Source of the DNA: Castellaniella sp.
GTDB taxonomy: Bacteria; Pseudomonadota; Gammaproteobacteria; Burkholderiales; Burkholderiaceae_B
Length of the DNA stretch: 64,000 nt
Assembly (NCBI RefSeq): GCF_004321985.1
Contig: NZ_SCQN01000010.1
Location: 1-64,000, forward strand
Reading direction: 5' to 3'
How positions within the stretch are numbered: the first letter of the stretch is position 1; each line of letters starts with the position of its first letter. Positions 17,171-27,063 of this stretch are shown one piece after another. The notes beneath the pieces are model-generated. The model was given only the letters and a program-made list of their open reading frames with translations, was not told the DNA's origin and ran no database searches. Both the position numbers and the translations under genes were made by a program.

Positions 17171-17242
17171 CGGTCGCGAGCACCGGAATCCGTCAGGCGG
17201 CCGAAGGATGACACCCGGGGCGGGTCCGGCACAGCGGCTCGC

Positions 17243-17914
17243 TCAGACGATCCCCAGACCCTCGAGCTGGAGCAACCGGACCTTGCGGCGCAGCCCACCG
17301 CCGTAACCGTTCAGGCTGTGGTCGCGCGCCAGGATCCGATGGCAGGGAACAATGATACTGACAGGGTTGCTACCAACGGCGGTGCCGACCGCCCGGCCAT
17401 GGCCCGTGCCCAGGCCAGCCTGCTCGCCCAACTCCCCATAGGACAGGGTGGCGCCAAAGGAGACCTCCAGCAGTGCGGCCCAGACCTTCTTCTGGAAGTC
17501 CGTGCCCCGAAGAGACAGCGGAACGTCGAAGACCTTGCGATCACCACGCCAGTACTCATGCAGTTCCTGATGCGTCTGGCGCAGAACTGCTGCAGGGGCG
17601 CCGGGCGTGTCGTTCTGCAGGAACCGTAGGGGCCCCATCTCCGCCGCATCCCTGGCGACCAAGGATACCGACGATCCGTTGGCGAACAGATCCCCGCTGC
17701 CCTGTGGAGGCACCCGCTGCGCCCTGAACGAGCGGATGGGTCGGCCAGCCAGCCGCCCGGCGGACGGGTCGGAAACGATCCGGGGAGCAGGCCCGACTCC
17801 CGCGACCGTGGGGCAATCCCGCTGGTCAGTGAAGTAAAGCCCCGTCAGGCCTGCTTCGTCCGCCTCCAGCAAAATGGCGCCAAGGGGCGAGTCGACCACA
17901 GCACGAAACAGCAT
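17243..17914 (-). CDS. ogt: O6-methylguanine-DNA methyltransferase with an N-terminal insertion
   Basis: Suicide DNA repair protein that transfers O6-alkyl groups to Cys191 in VPCHR. The C-terminal domain (about 130-220) is complete, with LRGTDFQKKVW, YGELGEQAG and NGYGGGLRRK. At 223 residues it is about 50 longer than a typical Ogt. The surplus lies at about residues 42-100, rich in Arg, Pro, Gly and Ser, and I recognise no domain there. No frameshift is needed to read through it. Convergent with smpB; it starts 42 bases downstream of ppsA on the same strand. Confidence 0.88.
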   Translation of the reverse strand: MLFRAVVDSPLGAILLEADEAGLTGLYFTDQRDCPTVAGVGPAPRIVSDPSAGRLAGRPIRSFRAQRVPPQGSGDLFANGSSVSLVARDAAEMGPLRFLQNDTPGAPAAVLRQTHQELHEYWRGDRKVFDVPLSLRGTDFQKKVWAALLEVSFGATLSYGELGEQAGLGTGHGRAVGTAVGSNPVSIIVPCHRILARDHSLNGYGGGLRRKVRLLQLEGLGIV

Positions 17915-17956
17915 GTGATGACCCCAGTGAGGCTCGGTCGCGGCGGGCAGCCGCAG

Positions 17957-20335
17957 TCAGGCGGCGACAGCCGTGTCGGCTAGCCGTTGCCAGGTATCCA
18001 CCACCGTGTCGGGATTCAGGGATATCGACAGAATGCCCTCGTCCCGCAACCACTGGGCCAGGTCCGGATGATCGCTGGGACCCTGGCCGCAGATGCCCAC
18101 ATATTTGCCGGCCTTCAGGCACGCCTGGATGGCACGTCGCAGCATGAAGCGCACGGCCGGGTCGCGTTCGTCGAAGTCAGCCGCCAGAAGCTCCAGCCCC
18201 GAGTCCCGGTCGAGCCCAAGTGTGAGCTGAGTCATATCATTCGAGCCGATCGAGAACCCATCGAAATACTGCAGGAATTCATCCGCCAGAATGGCATTGG
18301 ACGGGACTTCACACATCATGATGAGGCGCAGGCCGTTTTCGCCACGCTTCAGGCCATGGGCCGCCAGCAGCTCAACCACGCGCCGCGCCTGCTCCAGCGT
18401 ACGCACGAACGGCACCATGATTTCGACGTTGGTCAGGCCCATTTCGTCACGGACCTTCTTCAGAGCCTCGCATTCCATGCGGAAGCACTCGGCGAAGTCC
18501 TCTGAAATATAGCGGGAGGCGCCACGAAATCCCAGCATCGGGTTTTCCTCGTCGGGCTCATAGCGGGAACCGCCCACCAGCTTGCGGTATTCGTTGGACT
18601 TGAAATCCGACAGGCGCACGATGACCGTCTTGGGGTAGAAGGCGGCACCAATGGTGGCAATGCCCTCAGCCAGCTTCTCGACAAAGAAGGCTCGGGGACT
18701 GGCATACCCGCGCGCGGCGGATTCAACGGCCTTCTTCAGGTCTGCGTCTACGTTGGGGTAGTCCAGGATCGCCTTCGGGTGCACGTTGATGTTGTTGTTG
18801 ATGATGAATTCCAGACGCGCCAGACCCACGCCGGCGTTTGGAATCTGCGAAAAGTCGAAGGCAAGCTGCGGGTTGCCGACATTCATCATGACCTTCAGGC
18901 CAATGTCGGGCATCTGGCCCCAGTGCACTTCCTCGACCTCGGTCTCGATCAGACCATCGTAGATCCGGCCCTCGTCACCCTCGGCGCAAGATACCGTGAC
19001 CTCGCGCCCGTTGGTCAGGACATCGGTTGCGTCCGCGCATCCCACGACGGCGGGAATCCCCAGCTCGCGAGCGATGATGGCCGCATGGCAGGTACGCCCT
19101 CCCCGGTTGGTGACGATGGCCGAAGCGAGCTTCATGACCGGCTCCCAGTTGGGATCCGTCATGTCGGTCACCAGGATGTCGCCGGAACGCACCTGGTCCA
19201 TTTCCGATGCGTCACCGACGATGCGGACCGTGCCCGAGCCGATCTTCTGGCCGATTGCCCGCCCGCGAACCAGGATCTCGCCGGTGGCCTTCAGGCGGTA
19301 GCGCTCCTGAACATCATGGTGACCCTGCTGGGATTTGACGGTTTCCGGGCGGGCTTGAAGGATGTAGAGCTTGCCATCCACGCCATCTCGGCCCCACTCG
19401 ATGTCCATGGGCCGTTTGTAATGAGCCTCAATGATGGTCGCGTAATGGGCCAGTTCGATGATTTCATCATCCGTCAGCGAATAGCGATTGCGTTCCGAGG
19501 CCGGTACTTCGACCGTGCGAACCGCGTGACCCGAGGCGCGGCTCTCGTCGAATTCCATCTTGATGAGCTTTGAACCGATGCGGCGGCTGATGATGGGATA
19601 ACGGCCGGAGGCCAGCGTCGGCTTGAACACATAGAACTCATCCGGGTTGACGGCGCCTTGTACCACCGTCTCGCCCAGTCCGTAGGACGAAGTGATGAAG
19701 ACCACGTCCTTGAAGCCGGATTCGGTATCCAGCGTGAACATCACACCAGCGCTGCCCTTGTCCGACCGGACCATCCGCTGGATACCGGCCGACAGCGCGA
19801 CTTCCGCATGGGCATAGCCTTTGTGAACGCGATAGGAAATTGCGCGATCGTTGTAGAGGGACGCAAAGACCTGACGGATCTTCTCCAGGACGCCCTCGAT
19901 GCCGACGACATTCAGGTAGGTTTCCTGCTGACCCGCAAAAGACGCATCGGGCAGGTCTTCCGCCGTCGCCGAAGAACGCACGGCGAAGGAGCCCTTCCCA
20001 TCGGCGTCGAGCTTGGCGAAGGCGGTGCGCACAGCCGATTCGAAATCGGCGGGGAAAGGCGCATCGACCACCCACTGGCGGATCTCCGAGCCGGCGGCGG
20101 CCAGCTCGCGCACGTCCTCGGCATTGAGCGTGGCCAGCCGTGCATTGATGCGGCCGTCGAGCCCGGAAGACTTCAGGAAGGTGCGAAAGGCGTCCGCCGT
20201 GGTGGCAAAGCCACCCGGCACCCGGACACCCGCGCCGGCCAACTGACTGATCATTTCCCCTAGGGAAGCGTTTTTACCTCCGACCGAGTCCACGTCCGTC
20301 ATGCGGAGCTGCTCGAATGGTACGACGTAAGACAT
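17957..20335 (-). CDS. ppsA: Phosphoenolpyruvate synthase
   Basis: Converts pyruvate and ATP to phosphoenolpyruvate, AMP and phosphate for gluconeogenesis. 792 residues. The N-terminal ATP-grasp domain carries [18 protein letters not shown], the phosphohistidine is His417 in GGRTCHAA, and the C-terminal barrel has the [10 protein letters not shown] catalytic Cys. Divergent from ppsR, which encodes the kinase/phosphotransferase that controls this enzyme. Confidence 0.97.
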   Translation of the reverse strand: MSYVVPFEQLRMTDVDSVGGKNASLGEMISQLAGAGVRVPGGFATTADAFRTFLKSSGLDGRINARLATLNAEDVRELAAAGSEIRQWVVDAPFPADFESAVRTAFAKLDADGKGSFAVRSSATAEDLPDASFAGQQETYLNVVGIEGVLEKIRQVFASLYNDRAISYRVHKGYAHAEVALSAGIQRMVRSDKGSAGVMFTLDTESGFKDVVFITSSYGLGETVVQGAVNPDEFYVFKPTLASGRYPIISRRIGSKLIKMEFDESRASGHAVRTVEVPASERNRYSLTDDEIIELAHYATIIEAHYKRPMDIEWGRDGVDGKLYILQARPETVKSQQGHHDVQERYRLKATGEILVRGRAIGQKIGSGTVRIVGDASEMDQVRSGDILVTDMTDPNWEPVMKLASAIVTNRGGRTCHAAIIARELGIPAVVGCADATDVLTNGREVTVSCAEGDEGRIYDGLIETEVEEVHWGQMPDIGLKVMMNVGNPQLAFDFSQIPNAGVGLARLEFIINNNINVHPKAILDYPNVDADLKKAVESAARGYASPRAFFVEKLAEGIATIGAAFYPKTVIVRLSDFKSNEYRKLVGGSRYEPDEENPMLGFRGASRYISEDFAECFRMECEALKKVRDEMGLTNVEIMVPFVRTLEQARRVVELLAAHGLKRGENGLRLIMMCEVPSNAILADEFLQYFDGFSIGSNDMTQLTLGLDRDSGLELLAADFDERDPAVRFMLRRAIQACLKAGKYVGICGQGPSDHPDLAQWLRDEGILSISLNPDTVVDTWQRLADTAVAA

Positions 20336-20512
20336 GATGTCACCTTTGAGATATGGAAAGCGTGTTTGCCCGGCGTACGGACTTCAGGCCCAAAAAGCGG
20401 CGATGCTGAGGCCTGTGCGTGCGCCCGGCAAACCAGCCTTGCCTTGCTGGCCAGGTGACTGGTAACCTTTGGCGGATTGTACCGTTTCTGATGCTCGATG
20501 GCGTAACAGTTC
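20336..20512. promoter_or_regulatory. Divergent ppsA/ppsR promoter region
   Basis: 177 bases between divergent starts. On the minus strand a TACAAT hexamer (20481-20476) could be the ppsA -10 box, with a poor TTACGC 19 bases upstream as -35. No clear operator palindrome was seen. Confidence 0.35.
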
Positions 20513-21349
20513 ATGGATGTCACCCCCCCGGAACGCACTGTTTTCATTGTTTCCGACAGCACCGGCATTACGGCGGAAACCTTCAGCCATGCCGTTCTCT
20601 CGCAATTCGAAACCATCGCCTTCCAGGCGGTTCGGCTGCCTTTCATCGATTCCATCGAAAAGGCTGACGCCGCCGCGCGAAAAATCGCCCAGAAATCGTC
20701 CCTGGGCGGGCCACCACCGCTGGTCTTCAGCACGCTGGTGGACCCCGAAATCGCCAGCCACATCCGCTCGGCGCCCTGCATCTTCCTGGATCTGTTCGGG
20801 GCCTTCGTGCACCGCCTCGAAAAGATTCTGAACGCCAGCGCCAACCGTTCGGTCGGCCGATCGCACACCAACGGCCTGAGCAAGCAATACAACCACCGCA
20901 TCGAAGCCATCAATTTCAGTCTGGCACACGACGACGGCCAATACGTCCAGGGCCTGGAGCAGGCGGACGTGATCCTGGTGGGCGTGTCGCGTTGCGGCAA
21001 GACGCCGACCAGCCTCTACCTGGCGATGCAGTATGCGGTCAAGGCCGCCAATTTTCCGCTGATTCCGGAAGACTTCGACCGCGCGGCCCTGCCGGCGTCG
21101 CTGCTGCCCTTCCGGCGAAAGCTCTTCGGCCTGTCGATTCAGCCCGAGCGTCTGGCCGAGGTCCGCAACGAGCGCAGGCCCAACAGCACCTACGCCTCAC
21201 TGAGGCAGTGCCGGGACGAGGTCGCCAACGCCGAGCGTTTGATGCGAATGGAGAACATCCCCTGGCTTTCCACCACGACCCGCTCGATCGAGGAAATCTC
21301 CACCAAGATCATGGATGAGGTCGGGCTGGACCGGTTGAGCTATCAGTAG
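20513..21349 (+). CDS. ppsR: PEP synthase regulatory protein (kinase/pyrophosphorylase)
   Basis: DUF299-family bifunctional regulator that inactivates PEP synthase by ADP-dependent phosphorylation of a Thr next to the catalytic His, and reactivates it by phosphate-dependent dephosphorylation. 278 residues. The P-loop GVSRCGKTPTS is at 157-167 and SDSTGITAETF opens the N-terminal domain. The target gene ppsA is divergent next door. Convergent with the TrmH-family gene, 25 bases between stops. Confidence 0.95.
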   Translation: MDVTPPERTVFIVSDSTGITAETFSHAVLSQFETIAFQAVRLPFIDSIEKADAAARKIAQKSSLGGPPPLVFSTLVDPEIASHIRSAPCIFLDLFGAFVHRLEKILNASANRSVGRSHTNGLSKQYNHRIEAINFSLAHDDGQYVQGLEQADVILVGVSRCGKTPTSLYLAMQYAVKAANFPLIPEDFDRAALPASLLPFRRKLFGLSIQPERLAEVRNERRPNSTYASLRQCRDEVANAERLMRMENIPWLSTTTRSIEEISTKIMDEVGLDRLSYQ

Positions 21350-21374
21350 TCGCCTGTCAGGGAGTAGCCGTCCG

Positions 21375-22190
21375 TCAGCCAGCAACCGGCGAAGCCCCGT
21401 GAACCCACTGCTGGCGACGCTGCTCGAACAGGCAGATGGCCGCCGCAGCCGCCACATTCAGGGACTCGACGGCCGGCTCCTGGGGGATGTGTATCCGCCT
21501 CGTCGCACGCGCCAACAGATCAGGCGCCACACCCTGCCCCTCGTTGCCGAAGAGCCAGGCGCAAGGCCTGCGCAAATCAACGTCATACAGCGAGCGAGCC
21601 TGTTCCAACGTCGTGACTGCCAACGGTACGTCGAGCCGGTCAGCCAGCGCACCCAGATCGACACGCTCGTGAATCTGCAGCGCAAAATGCGCTCCCTGGC
21701 CACTGCGCAACACCTTTGGCGACCATGCCTGCGCACAACCCGACGACAGCATGGCCTGCGACAGGCCGGCAGCGGCAGCCGTGCGCAGCAACGTTCCCAA
21801 ATTCCCGGGGTCCTGGACCCGATCCAGCCACAGACAGCCCTGCGTGACCCGGTCCGGCAAAGCCGGTCGGGGCGGCGCCACTACACAGAAGACGGCCGGT
21901 CCGTGCTCGACCTGCGACAGCAGGCGCGCCAGGCTGTCCTGCAGCACGATGCGGCGGGTCTCCTCGCAAGCCTGCCAGAGTTCCTGCACCCAGGGCTGCG
22001 GCTGCATGGACTCGCCCACGATCAGGACCAGTGGCAGCCCATTGTGGTCGCACCAGGCCTCGCACAAATGCCGGCCCTCGAGCAGCACCCGATCCACGCC
22101 AGTGCGGCCCACCCGCGCCTGAGCCAGACGCAGCCAGAAGCGAAAGTCTGAATTGTCACGCGAGGTAAGGGTGCGGATGGGAATGCTCAC
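21375..22190 (-). CDS. TrmH/SpoU-family RNA 2'-O-methyltransferase
   Basis: SPOUT-class methyltransferase of 271 residues. All three motifs of the knotted domain are present: [17 protein letters not shown] (motif 1), LFGNEGQGV (motif 2) and [15 protein letters not shown] (motif 3, with IPQ in place of the usual IPM). The N-terminal part resembles an RNA-binding substrate domain ([11 protein letters not shown]). The precise rRNA or tRNA target cannot be read from sequence. It is the last gene of the long envelope run and overlaps rnhB by four bases. Confidence 0.9.
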   Translation of the reverse strand: MSIPIRTLTSRDNSDFRFWLRLAQARVGRTGVDRVLLEGRHLCEAWCDHNGLPLVLIVGESMQPQPWVQELWQACEETRRIVLQDSLARLLSQVEHGPAVFCVVAPPRPALPDRVTQGCLWLDRVQDPGNLGTLLRTAAAAGLSQAMLSSGCAQAWSPKVLRSGQGAHFALQIHERVDLGALADRLDVPLAVTTLEQARSLYDVDLRRPCAWLFGNEGQGVAPDLLARATRRIHIPQEPAVESLNVAAAAAICLFEQRRQQWVHGASPVAG

Positions 22191-22849
22191 TCGGGTACTC
22201 GGGCTGGATGGGTTTCATACCAGCGCCGAACCGGCGCGAAACTGCTCCGGTGGGCTGGGCAGGGTCCAAAGGCCTCGAGGCGGGACAGATGGAGCGCCGT
22301 CCCGTAGCCCTTGTGCCGATCAAATGCATAGTCTGGATAGCAGGCGTGCAATGCCAGACAGCAAGCGTCCCGCGACGTTTTCGCCAAGATGGAAGCAGCC
22401 GAGATGGCGGGCTCCAGGGCATCCCCGCCGACGACGGCTCTGGCCGGAGCCAGCAGATGCCGGGGCAGACGGTTGCCATCGACCAGTATCAGACGCGGTA
22501 GCCGCCGCAGGGACCGGCAGGCCCGCTCCATGGCAAGAAAGGTCGCCTGCAGGATGTTGAGACGGTCGATCTCCTCCACGGTCGCGCTGGCCACTGCCCA
22601 GCCCAGTGCAAACGCCCGAATCTCCGCCGCGAGCACCTCGCGGCGGGCCGGGCTGAGCTTCTTTGAGTCGTCCAGTCCGGTAATCGGATGGGCAGGATCC
22701 AGGATCACCGCCGCCGCGAAGACGGGTCCGGCCAGCGGGCCTCGACCCGCCTCGTCCACGCCAGCCAGCCAGTCCTCGGAAGGACGGGCAGCTGGAAAGA
22801 AATCCGGCTGCCCGATACGCGTATCGGAAGCGATGTCAGCCACCTGCAA
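22187..22849 (-). CDS. rnhB: Ribonuclease HII
   Basis: Removes RNA from RNA-DNA hybrids and single ribonucleotides from DNA. 220 residues. [12 protein letters not shown] (32-43) supplies the first two acidic metal ligands, and LILVDGN and [12 protein letters not shown] provide the remaining family motifs. It overlaps lpxB by 14 bases and the TrmH-family gene by four, following the conserved lpxA-lpxB-rnhB order. Confidence 0.96.
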   Translation of the reverse strand: MQVADIASDTRIGQPDFFPAARPSEDWLAGVDEAGRGPLAGPVFAAAVILDPAHPITGLDDSKKLSPARREVLAAEIRAFALGWAVASATVEEIDRLNILQATFLAMERACRSLRRLPRLILVDGNRLPRHLLAPARAVVGGDALEPAISAASILAKTSRDACCLALHACYPDYAFDRHKGYGTALHLSRLEAFGPCPAHRSSFAPVRRWYETHPARVPE

Positions 22850-24050
22850 CCTCCAGAATGGCCTGGGCCGCGAGCCGTGGCGTATCGCGGCTCAGTGTTG
22901 CATGCAGGATCGCGAAGCGATCCGCCACCTGAAGGGCCAGATCAGTATCAGTGAGCGCCCGCCAGGTCTCCTCCGCCAGTGCCTGCGGCGTGGCGGCATC
23001 CTGGAGCAGCTCCGGCACTACAAAATCGCGCGCCAGGATATTAGGCAGCCCGACCCATGGGAGGCTTGGAGCGCGCTGCCCGGATCGCCACGCCATGAGC
23101 CGCCGCATCCAGGGCGTGATGGCATAAGCGATCACCATTGAACGCTTGAACAGCGCCGCCTCCAGTGTGGCGGTACCGCTGGCTACCAGGACGGCATCAG
23201 CCGCCTCCAGGGCATGCCAGGCGATGGGCCACTGCCCGGTTTCCCGGCCATCGGCCCGTGCCAAGACAGCGCTCGGTCCCTCCGGCAACTCCCGAAGGAC
23301 CTTGCAGTTCGGCAATGGATACTGCGCGAGGATCGTCTCGAACTGCGACTGCCGCTGTCCGCTGACCACTGGAACCACCACCTGCAGTTCCGGGTCCCGC
23401 TGGCTCAGGAGCTGCGCCGCCTGAAGGAAACGGGGCGCCAGAAGGCGGATTTCCGACTCACGACTGCCAGGCATCAGCGCGAGCACGCGCCGCCCCGTTT
23501 CCAGTCCCAGCATGGCCCGTGCAGCAGCGCGGTCGGGGTGCACGGGAATCAGTTCCGCCAGCGGATGGCCGACATAGGTAACTGGGACGCCCTGCTCGCG
23601 ATACAGATCCTCTTCGAAGGGAAATAGCACCAGCATGTGCGACACCGCCCGCCGAATCTGATGAATCCGTTCAAACCGCCAGGCCCAGATGGACGGACTG
23701 ACGAAATGCACCGTGGGAATGCCCGCCGAGCGCAGGCGCTCTTCCAGCCGCAGGTTGAAGTCGGGCGCATCCACGCCCACGAAGACATCCGGCCGCTCAG
23801 CCAGCACCCGTCGGTGCGTGTCCCGCCAGATCCGGATGAGCCCGGGGGCGCGCCGCAACGCATCCACATACCCGAACACCGCCAGCGCATCCATGGAATG
23901 CCAGGCCTGAAACCCCACACGTCCCATGGCGGGGCCGCCGATACCAACGGTGCGGGCTGCGGGATCATGTGTCCGCAAGCCCTGAATCACCCGGGCGGCC
24001 AACAGGTCCCCGGAAGGCTCGCCCGCCACGATGGCGGCGCGCAGCGTCAT
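22836..24050 (-). CDS. lpxB: Lipid-A-disaccharide synthase
   Basis: Peripheral membrane glycosyltransferase that joins UDP-diacylglucosamine and lipid X into the lipid A disaccharide. 404 residues, slightly longer than the E. coli enzyme. AGEPSGD near the N-terminus is the family signature, and [10 protein letters not shown] and [11 protein letters not shown] mark the C-terminal UDP-binding half. It overlaps lpxA by four bases and rnhB by 14, in the classical lipid A order. Confidence 0.96.
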   Translation of the reverse strand: MTLRAAIVAGEPSGDLLAARVIQGLRTHDPAARTVGIGGPAMGRVGFQAWHSMDALAVFGYVDALRRAPGLIRIWRDTHRRVLAERPDVFVGVDAPDFNLRLEERLRSAGIPTVHFVSPSIWAWRFERIHQIRRAVSHMLVLFPFEEDLYREQGVPVTYVGHPLAELIPVHPDRAAARAMLGLETGRRVLALMPGSRESEIRLLAPRFLQAAQLLSQRDPELQVVVPVVSGQRQSQFETILAQYPLPNCKVLRELPEGPSAVLARADGRETGQWPIAWHALEAADAVLVASGTATLEAALFKRSMVIAYAITPWMRRLMAWRSGQRAPSLPWVGLPNILARDFVVPELLQDAATPQALAEETWRALTDTDLALQVADRFAILHATLSRDTPRLAAQAILEVAGG

Positions 24051-24847
24051 GGGCGGGCAATGCCGCGGCCAGCGCCACGCAGAAAATCTACCAGCGTCTG
24101 CACGGCCTGGCGCTCCGCGGGATGGTCCTGCTGCAGCACGACCAGCGCCTCGATAGCCTGATCGATCTGGAGCTTGCGCCGGTAAACAATCTTGTAGGCT
24201 TCCCGGAGGACCAGTATGTCCTGGTCGGTGAAGCCGCGCCGCGAAAGGCCCTCGGAATTGATCCCAATGGGCCGGAACGAATCACCGGCTCCTATCATGT
24301 AGGGTGGTACATCCTGGCGCACGGAACTGGTGCCACCGATCATCACATGCGCGCCGATATGCACGAATTGATGGACCGCCGACAGGCCCCCGAGAATGGC
24401 CCAGTCGCCAATATGCGTGTGTCCGCCCAGCTGCACGCTGTTGGCGATCACCACGTGGCTGCCCACCTGGCAATCGTGCGCAATATGGACATAGGCCATG
24501 ATCCAGTTGTCGTCGCCCATCCGCGTCGTGCCGGCGTCCTGCGCCGTCCCGATATTGACGGTGACGAATTCCCGGAAGGTATTCGCGCCGCCGATGACCA
24601 GCGCGGTAGGCTCGTCCGCGTATTTCTTGTCCTGAGGGATACCGCCGATCGAGCAGAAGCGATAGAAATGATTGTTCGGTCCAATGGTAGTGTGACCATC
24701 GACCACGCAATGGGGACCCACCCGCGTACCGGCACCGAGGCGAACATGCTCACCGATGATGCTGTAAGGGCCGACGGTCACGCCATCCTCCAGAATGGCC
24801 CCCGGTGCGACGATCGCGGTGGAGTGAATCTGCGCCGCCGCCATCAT
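24047..24847 (-). CDS. lpxA: UDP-N-acetylglucosamine acyltransferase
   Basis: First enzyme of lipid A synthesis; adds a hydroxyacyl chain from ACP to UDP-GlcNAc. About 266 residues of left-handed beta-helix with hexapeptide repeats in the first 190 residues and a helical C-terminus. [13 protein letters not shown] contains the catalytic His. The ATG at 24847 overlaps the fabZ stop (ATGA); a second ATG directly follows. The frame continues upstream to 24931 but without family similarity. Confidence 0.96.
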   Translation of the reverse strand: MMAAAQIHSTAIVAPGAILEDGVTVGPYSIIGEHVRLGAGTRVGPHCVVDGHTTIGPNNHFYRFCSIGGIPQDKKYADEPTALVIGGANTFREFVTVNIGTAQDAGTTRMGDDNWIMAYVHIAHDCQVGSHVVIANSVQLGGHTHIGDWAILGGLSAVHQFVHIGAHVMIGGTSSVRQDVPPYMIGAGDSFRPIGINSEGLSRRGFTDQDILVLREAYKIVYRRKLQIDQAIEALVVLQQDHPAERQAVQTLVDFLRGAGRGIARP

Positions 24848-25296
24848 TCCTCCAGGATTCGCACGGCGCACATGATCTTGGCCTCGGCTGCGATCTGGTC
24901 GCCGACCTTGGCGACGGCTGTGTACTTGCAAATCGAGCGGCTGAGCTTGTCGGCGGAGACTTCCATGCGGAGCTGGTCGCCCGGCACGACCGGGCGGCGG
25001 AAACGGGCACCATCGACGCCGACCAGGTAGTAGGCGATCTTGGTGCTGGCCAGATTCGGCGCACCGGCATCTGCAAAGGAAAACAGGGCGGCGGCCTGTG
25101 CGAGCGCCTCGATGATGAGCACCCCCGGCATGACCGGATGGTGCGCGAAGTGTCCCTGGAAGAAAGGCTCGTTGTAGGTGACGTTCTTGATAGCCACAAT
25201 GCTCTTGCCGGGGTCCATCTCCAGAACGCGGTCCACGAGCAACATCGGCTGTCGGTGCGGCAGCCGTTCCATGATGTCCTTGATATCGAGTTCCAT
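24844..25296 (-). CDS. fabZ: 3-hydroxyacyl-ACP dehydratase FabZ
   Basis: Hot-dog-fold dehydratase of fatty acid synthesis, 150 residues. The catalytic His49 lies in [13 protein letters not shown] and Glu63 in IIEALAQ. It competes with LpxA and LpxD for hydroxyacyl-ACP, which explains its place between them. The start shares one base with the lpxD stop (TAATG) and its stop overlaps lpxA. Confidence 0.97.
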   Translation of the reverse strand: MELDIKDIMERLPHRQPMLLVDRVLEMDPGKSIVAIKNVTYNEPFFQGHFAHHPVMPGVLIIEALAQAAALFSFADAGAPNLASTKIAYYLVGVDGARFRRPVVPGDQLRMEVSADKLSRSICKYTAVAKVGDQIAAEAKIMCAVRILEE

Positions 25297-26441
25297 TATT
25301 GTGTGTCCTGCTTGTTGTCCGCCGGCTGTCCGGTGAGACTCGCTGCGCCCTGCCGTTCCGCCGCGCGCACGCGCCTGCGCAACTGCGCCAACTGGCCGAT
25401 CACCGCTGCATTATGTTGCCAGGCAGTATGTTCGGCCACAGGGAATACCCCCGTGTAGCGACCCGCCTTCAGGATATCGGAAGTGACGGCCGTACCGCCC
25501 GAAATATGCACATCGTCGCCCAGCGTGAGGTGCCCGCCGAACATGGCAGCACCGCCGATCACGCAACGCTGCCCCATGGTGGTGGAACCCGCAACCCCCA
25601 CACAGGCCGCCATGGCCGTATGATCACCGATGCGGCAATTATGGCCGATCATGATCAGATTATCGAGCTTGACACCATTGCCCAGAACCGTATCCTCAAC
25701 AGCCCCGCGGTCCACAGTGGTATTGGCGCCGATCTCTACGTCATCGCCAATACACACACCACCCAGCTGGGCGATCTTCGCCCAAGCCCCGGGTGTACGC
25801 GGATCCGGTGCAAAGCCGAAGCCGTCGGCACCCAGCACCACCCCGGCGTGCAGGATGGCTCGCGCGCCGATCGTGACGCCATGATAGAGCGTGACGTGTG
25901 CATGCAGCAGGCTGTCGCGTCCAACGAAGCACCCCGGCCCGATGACGCAGCCTGCACCCACCCGCACGCCCGCTTCCAGATGCGCGCCTGCCTCGATGAC
26001 TGCCAGAGGGCCTACGCTTACGCCCTCTTCCAGAACGGCATCATCGGCGACCACCGCGCTCGGGTGAATGCCTCGCGGCAGGCCGGCCAGCCGATGGCGG
26101 TCGAACCACTGCGCAAGCAGCGCATACATCAGATAAGGCTGGGCGCAGAGAACGGCGGCCCAGGAGACCGCATCCGGATGCCGCGCACGAAACGATTTCC
26201 AGTCTTCGGGCCGAAGGATCACAGCCGCCGCCCGGCAGTCGTCCAGTTGCCCATGGAGTCTGGGATTGGACAGGAAGCTGATCTCAGTGCCGCCCGCTGA
26301 GGACAGGGATCCGATACCGGCAATTCGCGGATCGGTACCACCATCGGGGATCTGGAGCGTGCACCCCAGGCCAACGGTATCAGCGGCCGCGAGAAGCTGC
26401 GAGAGTGCAGGAGCCCTTTCGAGCACGAGCAGCACAGGCAT
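25296..26441 (-). CDS. lpxD: UDP-3-O-acylglucosamine N-acyltransferase
   Basis: Third acylation step of lipid A assembly. 381 residues, about 40 more than in E. coli; the extra length is mostly in the C-terminal tail after the beta-helix (rich in Arg and Gln, from about residue 345). An N-terminal UDP-binding domain precedes a long run of hexapeptide repeats. [14 protein letters not shown] holds the catalytic His. It begins six bases after skp. Confidence 0.95.
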   Translation of the reverse strand: MPVLLVLERAPALSQLLAAADTVGLGCTLQIPDGGTDPRIAGIGSLSSAGGTEISFLSNPRLHGQLDDCRAAAVILRPEDWKSFRARHPDAVSWAAVLCAQPYLMYALLAQWFDRHRLAGLPRGIHPSAVVADDAVLEEGVSVGPLAVIEAGAHLEAGVRVGAGCVIGPGCFVGRDSLLHAHVTLYHGVTIGARAILHAGVVLGADGFGFAPDPRTPGAWAKIAQLGGVCIGDDVEIGANTTVDRGAVEDTVLGNGVKLDNLIMIGHNCRIGDHTAMAACVGVAGSTTMGQRCVIGGAAMFGGHLTLGDDVHISGGTAVTSDILKAGRYTGVFPVAEHTAWQHNAAVIGQLAQLRRRVRAAERQGAASLTGQPADNKQDTQ

Positions 26442-26447
26442 TGGCGA

Positions 26448-26999
26448 TCAGCTGCCCAGAGCCTTGATGACCTGGTCCGTGATGTCGACGCGCGGACTCA
26501 CGGTCACGGCGTCCTGGATGATCAGATCGTAGTTCTGCTGTTCCGCGATTTTCTTGATCGCGGCGTCGGCCTTCGCCACGATGGCCGAGAACTCCTCGTT
26601 ACGGCGACGGTTGAAATCTTCCTGGAACTCGCGGCGCTTGCGCTGCAATTCGGAATCCATGTCCTGGAGCTGACGCTGGCGCTTGATGCGATCTGCTTCG
26701 GACAGGACCGGAGCGTCCTTGTCCAGCTTCTGCGCCTGTGCCCGCAGACTGTCGGACAGCTTCTGCAGGTCATCGTTGCGCTTCTTGAATTCGGCCTCGA
26801 TCTTGGCCTGCGCCGCCTTGGCCGGTTTGGAATCGCGCAAAATGCGCTCTGTGCTGACAAAGCCGATCTTCGTGCCCTGGGCGTAGGAAGACGCAACCGG
26901 CAGCCCCCCAAGCCCAATCACCGCAGCCACTGCGAAAACAAGCGGCCCGCGCACGGCGCGACGGGTCATAGTCGAAACGTTCAAACCTGAAAGAAACAT
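26448..26999 (-). CDS. skp: OmpH/Skp periplasmic chaperone
   Basis: Periplasmic holdase that carries unfolded outer-membrane proteins to BAM. 183 residues with a signal peptide ending near SSYAQ and a charged helical body (about 60-150) that forms the coiled-coil tentacles. The ATG at 26999 has AGGTGG ten bases upstream; a start at MTRRAV (26969) gives a more standard signal peptide but lacks a ribosome site. It follows bamA by 64 bases and precedes lpxD, a conserved order. Confidence 0.93.
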   Translation of the reverse strand: MFLSGLNVSTMTRRAVRGPLVFAVAAVIGLGGLPVASSYAQGTKIGFVSTERILRDSKPAKAAQAKIEAEFKKRNDDLQKLSDSLRAQAQKLDKDAPVLSEADRIKRQRQLQDMDSELQRKRREFQEDFNRRRNEEFSAIVAKADAAIKKIAEQQNYDLIIQDAVTVSPRVDITDQVIKALGS

Positions 27000-27063
27000 G
27001 ATGTGGAATCCACCTGGGACGAGCTGCTACAAAAGGGTTTATTGTGCCATCAAACAGCCGGGT

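Noticed and set aside
17171-17242. tmRNA gene next to smpB
   Set aside because: Only 72 bases separate smpB from the next gene and no tRNA-like ends are visible.
18779-19573. A 264-codon plus-strand frame inside ppsA
   Set aside because: Antisense to conserved ppsA with His-, Asp- and Gln-rich composition typical of a shadow frame.
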